From Trichoplusia ni (taxonomy: Eukaryota > Arthropoda > Insecta > Lepidoptera > Noctuidae): DNA of 64,000 nucleotides. Positions 35,495 to 48,749 of the stretch are shown here, piece by piece; positions within the stretch are counted from its first letter, which is position 1; every line of letters starts with the position of its first letter. The stretch covers positions 21,576,001-21,640,000 of the forward strand of contig NC_039478.1 of NCBI RefSeq assembly GCF_003590095.1, given 5' to 3'. The notes beneath the pieces were generated by a model, which saw only the letters and a program-made list of their open reading frames with translations, had not been told where the DNA came from and did no database searches. Both the position numbers and the translations under genes were made by a program.

Positions 35495-36706
35495 GTAAGT
35501 TCTACCACATAAGAAGACGATAGTCCGAGGAAGTAGTCAAAGGCTGTACTCAGACTACTGAATGGAATGACTAGTTGACTACGTTTGTGATGTCAAATAA
35601 CGCATGGGGGAATAGCGTTATTCATCGGATTGCGGGTCAGGTTTATGTCGGTATACTTAAAAAAATTGTGGACTATTATTTGGAGTTTTGTAGAAAGGTC
35701 TAAAACTATTACTAAACACACATTAAGGTTGTTACCTCTATTTCGAAGCTACGATTTCAAATAAAGTATATTACTGTACACATAAGACAGATTGAGTAAT
35801 GTATGTATACTTCCAAATGGACGTTTGGAACGATATAAAGATATTGAGTGTTGAATATCTAATAATTATTTTACATTTAGTTTACATAACATTGGCTGAG
35901 ATCGGCTAACAAGATTATCAGGACTGCGATAAATTAAATCCCCTTAGACATCCCCTAGTTTTTATCTTCCAAACCATTAGGGACGAAGATTAAGCTATGC
36001 GACGCCCACTCTTTAGAAACAATATTTGCATAGAAACAATTGGTCCAACGGTTCTCAGAAAGCGTAATTATAGAGTAAAAAGTGTTGTGATTAATTGCTT
36101 CGCTTAGCTGTGACTGGGGGCGGTTTGTCAGCGCTTGTGCTGCGTTTTACTGTTCTAGTGCGCGCTTAAAATGATAGATGGCGCTGTCAAGGGAACCGGT
36201 TAAACAGACCGAATTGGTATCGTATTTTTTTGGATATTTTTTTTATCGAACATTGAGAATTTTGATACTTTACTTGACTATTTATAAATATTTTTGAAGT
36301 TGTAACAAAAATGGAATAAGGTCAGCCTATTTTTCGGTCCTTTTAATGTAGGAACACACAAAATTACAATTTACTGACATTTTTGCGTTTACAATTCATG
36401 AGCATTACCCAATTCTGTATAACTGTGTAACCTACTAAAAAACCCACTGCTACAGACTATAACATAGCCCGGCAGAACGCCAAACTCGAATATAAGTTAC
36501 CATCGAATCATAAATCGATTCATTAAGTTAATAGCACCAGTCCCAATATAATGCATGCGATAGGGTCGACCTTATCAGATTCAAATCGGGCAGTCTTCCA
36601 ACCATTCCCAACCCTAGTTTAATTTCCTAGTTTCTCGACAGTTTATAGTCAATTCTAGACATCTTTGCGCGGCGTGACGTGTGTTTCAACCCTTATATAT
36701 ACAGTG

Positions 36707-36935
36707 ACTAGCTTTTCGCCCGCGGCTTCGCCCGCGTCAAGGTCGGTTATATCGCGTTTCTAAGAGAACTCTTCAAAGGTCCGGGATAAAAACTATCCTA
36801 TGTTCTTTCTCAAGGTCAACTCTATCTCTGTACCAAATTTCATTAAAATCAGTTCAGTGGTTTAGACGTGAAAGCGTAACAGACAGACAGCCAGACATAC
36901 AGAATTACTTTCACATTTATAATATTAGTAAGGAT
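36707..36935 (+). repeat. dispersed repeat, family A, best-preserved copy
   Basis: Starts actagcttttcgcccgcgg, with a short GC palindrome (cccgcggcttcgcccgcg), and ends with cagacagacagccagaca and tttataatattagtaagga. The copy includes the middle phrase accaaatttcattaaaatca that links it to the 3.9-kb copy. No reading frame; class uncertain. Confidence 0.88.
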
Positions 36936-37619
36936 GTTGTGTAGTAACACAGCTTTCATTTGTGTGTGAATTTCACACAGTCAAGCTTTAATGATAAACT
37001 ATTGCACGCACACATAGCGCCGCGCGCACGTTTGGGTTGAACCATCTGAACATTAATAGTTTGTCTGCTATGACACTTATTGCGGGTCAGACTTATTTTA
37101 TGGAAATTTCGAACGCGTATGAAATTGTAATGGAGTTCATTAATTGGGATAAGGCTTATTACGTTGTCAGATAATAATATGGAGAATTTAATATAGGCTG
37201 TCATTCAATTTTAATGGAGAATATTTAAAGCATTATTTTTCACAAATAAAGATTATTATGACAACTTTACACAATAATTGCATAAGTATATATCGAAACG
37301 AGGAACATTTTGTGCTAAAATTGATTGCATATTTTATTCGTATTTTGTAATGTTTTTTCTATACCAGTATTTCCGAGAAATTTGTTTTGTACATTTGCTG
37401 GGTCTTCCAGTTATTTATATACGATTCATATAAACAATTACGGTCATTATAAACAATTACTTGAAATTGAACATAAATTCATTTTTTGACTTGTACTGAA
37501 TAACTAAATACTGTACTAAATCTTAAAAGGCTATATATAAATTTACATTGCGTAATAGATTTTGATTCCTAAATTTCAGATTAAACTTTCTAGGTATCTG
37601 CGAAATTTCTATACATAAT

Positions 37620-37808
37620 ATCTTAATATATATAAATCTCGTGTCACAATGTTTGCTCAATGGACTCCTAAACCACTTAACCGACTATAATAAAATTCGC
37701 ACACCATGTGCAGTTCGATCCAACTTGAGAGATAGGATAGTTTAAATCTGAAGTTATAGTCGCAATCTCTTCTAACCACGCGGACGAAGTCGCGGGCGAC
37801 AGCTAGTA
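37620..37808 (-). repeat. dispersed repeat related to family A, reversed
   Basis: Ends with acgaagtcgcgggcgacagc and tagtata, the complement of the family A head, and starts with atatatataaatctcgtgtc. The body (ggactcctaaaccacttaac) differs from the plus-strand copies, so it is a subfamily or a related element. Confidence 0.65.
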
Positions 37809-38527
37809 TAAATATAAAATGGTAACGTAAATGAATTACATAAAAAATGAAACACGCGATATATATTTTTAAAGTTATTTCTTGATCAAAAGTATTTTAA
37901 TCAGCGCATGTAGTTAGTAACGTCCGGTTTTCCTTCATTAAAATTACGGATGTTTCGCCCGACTGACTTTAGCAACAATAATATATCGTTCTTGTTATTT
38001 TTTAGAACAATAAGCAATTAGTATTAACATTTCAAAGGTTTTAGTAGTGTCGTAAAGAAGTCAGAGCTAATTAAGTACTTAATTACATATATTATTGTCG
38101 AGTTAGATCATATGGCAATGAATCTAATATTGTTACTTTACTTGTACAACAAATGTGGAAATAACAAGTCAAGTGTGCGATTCTGACTTGAGACATTGAG
38201 GTTTTCGTGCAAACAGGCTTAAAAGAAAGAAATACGTTGACTGACAAACTCATTTTTGGGGAACCCTCAACCTAATTGTCACCCAACGGATATGATACCC
38301 TAACAAATATTTAATGGTAACAACATCTAGAAAAATCTCAACTGTCTAGTTATGACTGTTCATGACATACAGATTACAGATCGACAAGGTCATTTTAGGG
38401 TTCTGTAAAAGATCTGCGGTGTACTAACACTCACCTTTCTTGTCTAAAAATACAGGTTTTTTGACTATTGGACACTTCTCAAAGACTAGATCCCCAAACC
38501 CAAAACAATCGACTCGACTTATCAATA

Positions 38528-38787
38528 AACTAGCTGTTGCTCGCGACTTCGTCCCCGTGGGTAGAAGATATTAGTTATGATTTAGGTATACCTACTCGGT
38601 TTTTTTCACATTTTCCATTTTATCTTAGCTCCTATTCGTCGCAGCGTGATGGTTTATAGCCTAAAGCCTTCCTCGATGAATGGTCTATTCAACAAAAAAA
38701 TAATTTTTCAATTTGGACCAGTAGTTCCTGAGATTAGCGCGTTCAAACAAACAAACATACTCTTCAGCTTTATATATTAGTATAGAT
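38528..38787 (+). repeat. dispersed repeat related to family A
   Basis: Starts aactagctgttgctcgcgac and carries gctcctattcgtcgcagcg and agcgcgttcaaacaaacaaa, ending tatattagtatagat. It matches the 3.9-kb copy in the middle and the 37.6-kb copy in the head. Confidence 0.8.
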
Positions 38788-39350
38788 TACCATTTTAACT
38801 TTAAACTACGGAGACTATGACAACTAATGTTAGCCAATTACGAAAAACAAATGTCTCACGAAAACTCAAAGACAACACGAGGTTTGGACGTCGCTTCGTT
38901 TATTAACATAAATGAATAATTTATCTGTAAATAATTTACGCGTTTTGTCCGAACGAATGTGTCTCGTTTGTCGAATACAAAAGCGTGACGTTCATCGCTT
39001 TTATTCTGCCGATGACGATGAGCGTTCACTTATCGCTAGCATTTCGCACAATGTTTACCCGGGCCGGGTGTACTTTCGCTATAAAATTCTTATCTGCCCG
39101 CATTGCGAATCCGGGCGGTGGCCATTTCCATATTCAGATTGCCGTCGTCGACGGTGATATTTCTCATTTTTTGTACGTTCGCCGCAACGATCAGACGTAT
39201 CCAGTCACGTTCCGTGGATTCGGAACTGTGATAGCCTTGTCTCCGTTTCTGTTATTGTTTTCTATGCTGCGGCATTAAGGTTCGGACACGAACTGGAAAA
39301 GAGATATGAATTCAGTTCGTGCTTTGTTTTATTCCTAGATTTTCTATGGG

Positions 39351-39735
39351 TTGTTGAATATATGTTACGAAATTGAATCTATGAGAACATGTTGCAAAAC
39401 ATTCCAGTCTCTCTCTGCCCCACAATTCATTATTGTCACTAAATAAATAACAGCGAGCGCGCACAACTAAGTTTCCACACGTAATCGGAGCTAACAAGTC
39501 ATACATTTGCAAGTCCCGGAGTAGAGCACCCAATGCAGTAGTCCGGACAAGTCCGAAGGCACACGTCCCGAGTGGATTTAGCGAGGCGTCCGTGTAACTT
39601 GGCGAGCGCTCCAAACCGTCTGTAAATAAAACGGAAGCGGCCCAAACTTGTATGCAAACAGGGGCGGGGAAACTTGCTCTAATAAAGTACAAACATTGTG
39701 GGAAATTTTGGCGCCCACCGTGGGGCTCCGGTTTG
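39351..39735 (+). mobile_element. possible LTR and primer-binding site remnant
   Basis: At 39,709-39,727 the word tggcgcccaccgtggggc differs by one base from a tRNA-complementary primer-binding site common in insect LTR retrotransposons. It is preceded by an AATAAA word (about 39,680) and by GC-rich sequence, as an LTR end would be. A TGTTGAATATATG start near 39,351 would make an LTR of about 350 bp. No gag or pol frame follows and no second LTR is present. It could be a solo remnant or a coincidence. Confidence 0.35.
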
Positions 39736-40504
39736 TTCGGCCCGTCGCCTTTAGCCGTCGCTGCGCAATTAGGGATATTTTAATTAACTTTGTGAGCGTT
39801 ATGAACGACAATTCAGAATCCTATTCTGTTAATTGAATACGTGGCCCGCCCTCGAATGGGATTGCTGTTGTTTCCTAACGGCTATTCGTTTTATACGTCC
39901 GCCTGCCGTTAATTGACATTTCTGACGATGTAAGGTGTGCCTGATCTGGCCCTAATACCTTTTGATGGGACATACTCATTAGCATATCCTGACATAAATT
40001 GTTAATAAAAATATTTCTAACTTGTTATTCATGAAACACAATTTCCAATTTCATACTACCCTCTTATATTAAAACACAAAACTTTCCGCTCAACAAAACA
40101 TGTCAACGAATAATTTGAACGAGGGTTTGTTAACAGTCGTCTTTGTGACAGTGTGTAAGATAACAAAATTAGGGCCTCGGAACAGGTGAGAGAACCGCAG
40201 GGCCTCGGCAAGATGGCGTCGGGAACTTCAACCCTAATTAATGTATCCCTGTGTAATTTCCCTCAGCAACTTTTGTGTACTACCGCCATATTAAATTCAT
40301 AGTTTCATTGTCATAGTACCGTCGACCGCGCGTCGGCTACAATCGTTAGATGATGGTTAGGTTTTAATTTCTTAGTTTCTGTTAAAAAATATGAAGACCA
40401 AGCTAGATGTGATCAAAGGTTTTCCTTTTTAGTTGGCTTCATACCTTTCGACGCTTTTGTTTTACCATATTCTATTTATGTTTTTATTCTAGCCTGTGTT
40501 AAAT

Positions 40505-40700
40505 TAATAGGCAGAGTAGGGCGTTGTGACCTGTACGGCCACAACGGCAATAAACTGTACCCGACGTGTCACAGGCTCGATCCTAAACAGGACAAGTATT
40601 TGTGTGATCCACGAATGCTTGTTCTGGATCTGGGTATGTTGTGCATGTGACCCGAATGTTCGTGAATCCCTCGCAAAACAAGGATGAACTTCTTTAAATA
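40505..40700 (+). mobile_element. tRNA-derived SINE, diverged
   Basis: Contains a weak B-box relative (ggctcgatcc) at about 40,571, followed by acaagtatttgtgtgatcca and cgaatgcttgttctg, as in the 9.4-kb SINE. It ends near cctcgcaaaacaaggatg. Confidence 0.75.
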
Positions 40701-41289
40701 TGTCACTGTTCTCAGTCTTCATTAAAATGCTCTTTGTTTGCGACACTCTTTTATAGTAATAATCGTATTGATTGAACACGTATTTTTCGATAAGTCGAAT
40801 AGCGTTTTAAAGTGTATTTATATTTGATAATGCATTCTCAAAGAAGAAACTTTTTGTAATACATGTGACTGATATACACCCTATCATGGAGGTTTAATTT
40901 ATTTCATTGTTTCGAAAGCCTTTGTGCGAACTTATTCAAGTTTTATGACGGTAGTCACTTCTATAATATTCTATTATTTCTATTTGTGTTACCTCACGTA
41001 CCGAAGAATATTATAAACACGCAAGTCTTATGAATTAGCTTACAGGAAATCCCCAATTAACTAGCCGTCCACACAGCTGTGTTTACAAATACAGGATCAA
41101 TAAAAACTATAAATGTAAAACGTATTTAATTATAACTATCTTAGGAATAAGTATCATTAGTCGAACGTAATTAGATAATGTTTTGCTTAGATATAAAACC
41201 TTATTTGTAAAACGGATGCAACCACAGGTGCAGTAATATCGATATACGATCGATTAGTATACTTTGCTCATGTACGTGTATACGATTTG

Positions 41290-41330
41290 AGAAAAGGGCC
41301 TTTGCCCAGCAGTGGGACATTCCAGTGGGA
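41290..41330 (+). mobile_element. LINE 3' tail fragment
   Basis: Contains gggcctttgcccagcagtgg, a tail phrase very widespread in lepidopteran non-LTR elements (from general knowledge). Only this short piece is present. Confidence 0.55.
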
Positions 41331-41694
41331 AATTTGCCGGCATTATTGTCATATTTTAGTTACAGTCATCATCCCTATTCCACCCTGCGTTTTTATGTGA
41401 GGTTCATTATATTCTATCCATATGAAACTAGTTCCGCGATTAACACATCTGATTATTAATCGTCAACCTCAGCTTTAACTACTTCACTGCGTAAAGCAAA
41501 ACTGCAATTATGGCAAAGATGATTTAAAACGATTTTACGATCACACTGATCAAGTCTAATAAGATCTCTCAAGTGGTCTCCTTAACTACGGTTATGATAA
41601 ACAAACTGCTAATAAGGTAGCAGATTGAAATGACGCTTCAAAGATTCTCTCAATTATGTTATGTCGTAAATATGACAAATAGGTACGATAGTAA

Positions 41695-42070
41695 AGAGGA
41701 GCTCGCGGCTAAGCTATAACCGCATAAGTGATTCGATCACTGGTTAGGCTATGCTTGACGCGGTTGGTCCGTACATGGGTAACCATCTTTGTCATAAGGA
41801 GTTCCTCCGTGTTTCCGAAGGCACGTTAAATTGTGGGACCCGGTTGTTATTCGTACATCTTTGACAGTCGTTACAGGTAGTCAGAAGCTTGAAAAGTCTG
41901 ACAGCCAGTCAAACCAAGGGGAATCGTGTTCCCCAGGTAACTGGGTTGAGGAGGTCAGATAGGCAGTCGCTCCTTGTAAAACACTGGTACTTAGCTGAAA
42001 CTGCGGTTGGACTGGTAGCCGACCCCAACATAGTTGGGAAAAGGATGGGAAAACACCAATAGTTCCGACT
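41695..42070 (-). repeat. dispersed repeat, family B, reversed and most complete copy
   Basis: Read on the plus strand it begins with gctaagctataaccgcataa and ends with ccgaccccaacatagttggg. The complement of every family B word at 28.9 kb is present in order, including gttgaggaggtcagatagg and ccttgtaaaacactggtact. Confidence 0.85.
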
Positions 42071-42079
42071 ATTTGGGTT

Positions 42080-43630
42080 CTCATACGAGCTTTAGAATAT
42101 TATAATACCTAACTCGAGTAATCAAAAAAGGTTATCCTTAGCAACCAAAAGTTGTTTTCTCACATTTGCGAAAAAATATCACCTTTCTCTGTGAAATATG
42201 AACACCATTAAGCCCACCTTCATTGACCTTAGTTTGCCTTTTCAAAAAATCCCTTAAGATTGGCTTCCAATATTGCCGCATATGATTGACAGACTACCAG
42301 TACCTAGTCCTCTAGATGTCTCTTCCAAACTCAATTTGAGCGTTAAAGCCTACACATACCGCACAACTTGTTACCTCATCTAACCCATCTAAAATTCTAG
42401 AAGAGACTTCGTCCTAAATAAGCGAATATTTAAATCATAATAAAAAAGTTTGTAATACGTCAGGTTTAGTTTATGTATTAATAACAAGGATCCCGGAAGA
42501 CGTGGGTGGCATTTGGTTCAATAGACGAGCTTGTACTTATTTATAGGGTGGACGCACACGAACAGTTTGCGTCAGTTATAGTGAAGAAAGGAAATACTAG
42601 ACTAGAATGGATTTTATGAAAGCTTTGATGTTTTGACATTAATCCGAAACGTAGTTAGGAATTATCGAGTGTCGATTGGAGAAATTGTTTTATGGATGAA
42701 CAGTCATAATATGTGTTCTTTCTTTTTGGATTAGCCCGTGGAGCCAGAATTGTAATGATAGTAATAACACTCAATAAATCTAGTTTAAACATTACTATGT
42801 TTCAACTAAATACAATTGTTTATGACTTGATTAAATAAATTATTTTTTGGTTATTGTTTTGTGTTGACTTTCCATGTCTATGGATCCCTTTGGGTAAAAA
42901 CCTCCTTCAAGGCCTTACTTCTTTATCCAGGCAAGAGCATTCAATTTTCAGAATCGTCTGTAGCTTACTCGTATGTAATTCTGAAAGTTTAAGGTGGTCA
43001 AACAATCAATCTGACCAGCTTAATTTCTTCATTTACTCAGTCCATTTTTAATAAAAGCTTCTCCAGTTATGTTTCTGTGTAATTATGGGATAAAACTATC
43101 TCAAATCTTCATCAGTCCGAACGACTTTTGAACCTTAGTCACTTTAGTTGGCCAGCCGGCCCTGTCTCGCTAAAGACGTAGTATGTTATGAGTTGTACCA
43201 ATGATTGACTTGAATTGGACTGTGGGATGCTGACCCATTGAAAAGACTTACTGTAGACTCGGTGTACGTTTTAATATAACATTTTTCTGACCGAGAAAGA
43301 AGAAGATCTTAACCAAAGTGCATTAATCGATTTATTAATTTTGGAAGAAGTAGGTTTAACCATGGCGTTAGTTCATACTGCCGACCTGTGTGAAAACTCG
43401 TCGTGGTCAGTAGCCATTAGTTCACATAATGGGCTCCTTTTAAAATTGCAAAGCCTTTTATAAGGTATTTCCCAGGAAAACGGAATACTTCGCAGGCCAA
43501 ACGTGTTTTTGGTACATTTTCCGCGAATAGGCGGGTCAATATACTGTTAAGATTCTGCTTTCATTTTTTGCGTCTGTTCGTAACTGTCTCTTTAATCACC
43601 GTCGTACAAAAAAAGTTAATGACGTAAACA
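42080..43630. other. intron or intergenic, no gene seen
   Basis: AT-rich sequence with no recognisable coding frame or repeat. It ends where the CpG-rich island begins. Confidence 0.45.
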
Positions 43631-43639
43631 TGTCAAGTT

Positions 43640-44780
43640 ATTAATGTAAGTCGGGCAATGTCCGCTAGTGCGCGGGCGCACCAGTCCTGTGACGTCACGC
43701 CACCGCCGCCCGCGCCAATTTCAACTCATCATAAAAATTACGATCCGGTCTCTACTCGATATGATTGTCGGCGATCAATGGCGTTCTCACACACGCAGTG
43801 CCTACGAAGTTATGCTTTACTTACAAAAACTTAAAACTGCAAATGTTATGGTGATGGCGTTAAGTTATGTAAATGTTGGATCAGTTGGTCTCCGTGAGTG
43901 ATTGTCCGCTGCGGGTGTCCGGTGGTGTCGCGGGCTGGAGCCGGAGGTCGCGGCGCTAATTGCCTCGGCGGTGGCCGCGCCGGCCGCTGCGGGAAACAGT
44001 GGCATTGTGAAAACCAGCGCGCGTACGCGTGTTTTTCGCGCGGCGACGCAACGCGCCATCTGTGCGCGATCTCCCAGACGGATAATATCGCATGCGCGCG
44101 CGCACCGGTGACAATTTCGCATTTCAAAATCTCCGCGCGATTGCAGCGAACGTTGTTCCGTTGCGCTGCCGGCCGTAGTATTTACGAGTTTTAGTACCAG
44201 TGATTACGTGAGTCTTGTGGCTAGAATGGAAGCGATGACCTCGCCGCGGATACCATCGTCCGTCTATAATGTTGACAGTTCGACCGATGAGGTGGTTTTG
44301 TGTTTGTTTTTCGTCTATTACAGTTCGATGCATTTTTTGTGTTGTTGTGGATCGTTCGCCGGAGGTTTTCCTCTAAGGCACCTTTGTTGATCCGTGCGTG
44401 GACCGGCGCCCGAGATAACGTCGCGTGCGGCTGACCCACATCAGGCTCGGGTTTGCACAAGGTGTGAGCGGATATTTCGAAATTTCACCCGTGGATGCAG
44501 TGCCGGGGCCCGGGGGGCGCGGGCGTCGTTAAACACGCACCGATAACACCGGCTCCTATTGTGCACGTGTTTGTTTTGTGCCCGTCAACTCTGTGATATG
44601 TTTCCGATTACAATCGTCCGTTTGCAAATTGAATCGATATCGAATTCCGTCGTGATCGACTGTCTCGAGCCGTGTTATTGTATTATCTCGGCTGCGGCGG
44701 GCACCAAACAAAGGATTTCTCTATCATGTTATCTGGCTTACGGCTGTGGAGAAAACAGACGACTGTGTGTACGCGACTCG
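43640..44780 (+). promoter_or_regulatory. CpG-rich promoter-like island with two exon-like splice donors
   Basis: This is the longest GC-rich, CpG-dense block of the window. It contains a CRE-like palindrome TGACGTCA near 43,690. Two consensus donors GTGAGT occur at 43894 and 44208. An open frame from ATG 43761 ends at the first donor in phase 1 (44 codons plus one base), the same phase as the donor after the aPKC PB1 exons. All frames in the GC-rich part are open by composition, so the coding call is weak. Most likely it holds one or more first exons of a transcript running rightwards, perhaps an internal aPKC promoter. Confidence 0.5.
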
Positions 44781-44789
44781 AATAAAGCT

Positions 44790-47700
44790 AGATTCTTTGT
44801 CCGTCCCACAACACAACAGTGATATAAGTTGACCTTAGTGCGAGTGCTAAAAGTACAAAAAATGATGACGACACGCCGAGACTGCCGAGTTTGGATTAAA
44901 TAAAACATGTCTGTTGTGTTGTACGCATTAGCGAGGCGGACACAAAGGATATACACGAGTTTTGAACGTATGCTTTGAACTCGGACACTTACTCTGAGAG
45001 CTTTCGGCATAAAATACTTCGTAAACCTATTTACTCCTAAATAGGTAACAAATCAACTTTAAGCAGTGAATTATGAGGCGAAGCATCCTTAAATTCTTGT
45101 TTATGTTATTCCTTAAGCGTCTTTATAATACAGTATCGTGTTTCACAGAAAATTTCTGTATTACATGGATAGATATAAATCATGAAAGCCAAACAAATTG
45201 ATTTGCTCACTGTAAGAATGTTGTGCATAACGCGATACGATATCAATATCGGGTGTTAGTATAAGAGCTTTCTGTTATAAAAACTCATGCATAGTATTCA
45301 CAAAGGACGCTCTCGGCTAACGGATAACCGACTTTATGTCTTAACGAATAGGGTATACAGTTTTGTGTGTGCTGTGATTTAACATATTGATAGGCCAATA
45401 GCCTCCCTTCTGAAGCCTTGATCTCTCTACTCGGAATATTTCGGTATGAGTCACAACTATGCTGTATTTACATACGTGCTACAAATGGTACACGTTGTTC
45501 TGTTGTTTATGCGATAATGAGCTTTAGTTTTGTGTATATAAAGGTGATAGTTTTGTGCGAAAGGTTTGCTTGCACTTATAATGGCATTCGGTGAACAAGA
45601 CCACGTTATGGCGAGTTTGTAATCATTTTATGAGAATTTATTTGTTTAATAGTTTCATAAGAGCTTAGTTCTGAAAGAAGACACTGTTTATTATCTTTTA
45701 ACTTCATTATTTAACTGATAAGGTATAGATTATATCGATCGATGAACATTTGGTGTTTTTTTTTTTTCACACAAATCTTGGATATAATCATATCCAATCT
45801 AAATTAATGTAGGCTTAAATCGTTATAATAAGTCGAGTACAATTTTCCACTCAAATCTTCTAATCGGTACTCACAACTAAAGCAAAAAAATCCACGTGGG
45901 TGGTATACGTACAACCTTACATATTATCCAAACAAATATTTTAAGGAAAGTTCATTGAACCCGTTTACTGATAAAATCATTTGTTTATCGAGTTGTTCTG
46001 AGGCCTTCGAAGGTAGCTGTTTCGATAAATTTGACACTGAATATAGTATGTGTAGTCTTTGCAAAACTTTTTCAAAGAAATTGCGTTCAAATAGAAAAAG
46101 CCTGTGATTTAAAGATATACTCTATTATTTAGGTACTTGAAAAAGGTTAACAATTTTGATGTTTCTTTTTGTCTAAGAGCTTAGGTTTATGAATGAAACG
46201 CGACAAAAATCAGTGTTTGACAAAGATTACCAAATTGAATATCTATGTTTCCCTTTTTTTAATTACCACACTAATTTGGTATTGAGGTAAATTGAATTTA
46301 TTAATTTCGACTTTCATTTGTTTTGATAATTCGTCTAGTATAAAGTAGACATTTACCCCAATACTATGTTAGTTAATATCATTTACCATACATTTAAATA
46401 TTGCAAGTGTATTTCATAAATTAATGAATACATTTACCCATTTTTCCTCATACCGTGTGTACTTAATGAAACAATATTTTATATACAAATAGTATGTTAT
46501 TCACCAAATTTCTAGAAAATAATCACGATAACGCTGCATACAAACTTTATAATTAATTAGCATATTGATACATAAACATTATGTTATTAGTTTCCACTGT
46601 CTCGTAAAAATCTTGAATTACGTAAAGATAGCCACTTTGGACTAGAGAGACTGGAGATAGTCAGACAAATTGAGATTTAGACCGTCTTCTGCTATTGACA
46701 CTGCTCAACCGTCCAGGAATTGAAGATATTTTTATTGTCACGCTAATTCCCTATACGTAATTCGTGGTAGTTCAAAAGACACCCAAATCATTTCAATACC
46801 AACGTACTCAATATTATAAAATCAAGTCCCCTATAAGTATAATTTTCATAGCTATACATTCGTTTCGCAACAGTTACCGTAAGCGCACTTTCACTCAAGG
46901 CCGAAAATAACCAATAAACCGTGGGACCACTGAGCAAGTTGTTACAGTAAAGCAATTCGTTACACAAAAAAAAAACTTTGTGCAAAAAGGCGGAGTATCG
47001 ATAAAATCATTTACCGATGAATAAAAAACAAATGAAAAAACTCGAAGTATTCTATTTTTTTTTAAATAGTCACAGTTTGATTAATTCGCGGTAAGTTCTT
47101 TTACTTAATCATTCTCAATTATGTATCTAGATCAAATAAGTTTTAAATATTCTTGAGCGAGTTTGTTAATATTCAGATTTTGTAACGTTGAATTGCTTAT
47201 TATTTTTTTGACAAATTGTTTTTTATTTGTTATCGTCGACTACTGTTGGTTGATTTAATACAGTTAATTAAACTTACGTATGTTTTACAGACCTTATCAT
47301 TTAAATAGTAGCAGCTTCTTAACAAAAAACAAAACTAAGATTAAAAACTAACTTGTCTAACACTAAGCAGATATAAAAACCAAGCATCTAACGTGATCTC
47401 AATGACAGCATCGCTACACGCACTCGACCACAACGGACAACGACCCGCCAACCTGATTCAAAACGTACAATCGTACCAAGGACAAAACGTACTTAACTTA
47501 CTGTGTCCACCGCACACCGTTCTGGCTCACTTACCATGCGTGATTATACGTCACTTTCACGCTAATGCAATTCTCAAGTGCCAGAGCGAGATGTATATAG
47601 CCACAGAATCTAGACTTGAATCTGCGGAGAGAAAGTATGGCGTATTGTGACTGAGTTTAACTTATTTATGTACGTAAATACTTAGTTGTCCCACGCTTCG

Positions 47701-48570
47701 TAACTTGACAATTATAGCTTGTAAATCTTAGTCGTAATTATGAAATGCTGTCATTTTTAAACGACTGTGAAATCTCGTTCTCTTTATTATTTCTTTGTAA
47801 TTATGATTTGAACGATCTATTGATTGTATTTCAATTAGTGATAGTGGGATGTTTATAGATTTAGACCTCTTTGATAACAGTCCACCAAATATGGACCATA
47901 GGTATTTGGTTTTGGGCACAATATGAGTAGGAACTAAAATGGTGCTTAAGACACATTTACAATGAGATGGGTTTGGTTTATTACTGCTTTAATTTGTTAG
48001 GGTTGACAGCTCGGTTTAAAAACTAAAAATCTCCTAAAGCTTAGGACGTTGTGTTGTGACGTAATGCCTTCGTATAATTCATACGGAGAAGTGACGTCAA
48101 CGATTGATCAATTTTTGTTTGCTAATTAAAATAAAAAACGTATCAAATTATTATTCATTACACTACCACTACCACTACCATGCACATAGAAAAGAACTTC
48201 CTGCTAATTTCGTATAATATATAAAACGCAACATACGAATAGATATCTACCTTCCTGTAAGTATGTATAATATATAAAACATGTTCATATATAACTCAAT
48301 AACAATACCATATTCATGGGCCGTTAGTTTTGTAACGTTATGTAATCACAGGTTACGCCATGCAGGTTTTATTGTAAAAAAATAATAATTACCTATTAAT
48401 ATTGGTGTTATAATAAACTTTAACGGCGGACAGTCGTTTATAATTTGCTTTTAATTCGAACAGTCATGTGTAAAATTGTGATAGGTTTCGTTTTGTTAAA
48501 GTTATTTTTTGTTATGTAACGGTAAAGTATACGATCGATCTTTTTTTAATGCGAACTATTTTACTAATAA
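44790..48570. other. intron or intergenic, no gene seen
   Basis: AT-rich sequence. A GC-richer open frame at 47,393-47,650 has no recognisable domain or flanking splice logic and is not called. A CRE-like tgacgtca lies near 48,092. Confidence 0.45.
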
Positions 48571-48579
48571 TTTATTGTC

Positions 48580-48745
48580 AATCTTTTGACTGCACGGATA
48601 CCGTGACAAATCATTGTGCAAGACGTGTTATAGTTTCTATCCTCTCGTAGAACAAGCATTTGTGTGACCCACGAATGCATGTGAGTTGAATGTTATTAAA
48701 CTCCCCGCGGCACAAGGATAAAATGAGGGAGTAAATTAAATAAAA
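48580..48745 (+). mobile_element. tRNA-derived SINE, eroded
   Basis: Keeps gactgcacggata at the head and caagcatttgtgtgacccac and cgaatgcatgtgagttg in the body. The B box has decayed. It ends in ctccccgcggcacaaggata. Confidence 0.7.
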
Positions 48746-48749
48746 CAAA

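Noticed and set aside
39312..39692. 126-codon minus-strand frame
   Set aside because: Produced by a GC-richer patch opposite the LTR-like segment; no recognisable motif.
43846..44194. Several overlapping frames on both strands in the CpG island
   Set aside because: All frames stay open because stop codons are rare in GC-rich DNA; Arg/Ala/Pro-rich products are typical of that artefact.
47393..47650. 85-codon plus-strand frame of GC-richer sequence
   Set aside because: No domain, signal or splice logic; possible but unsupported.
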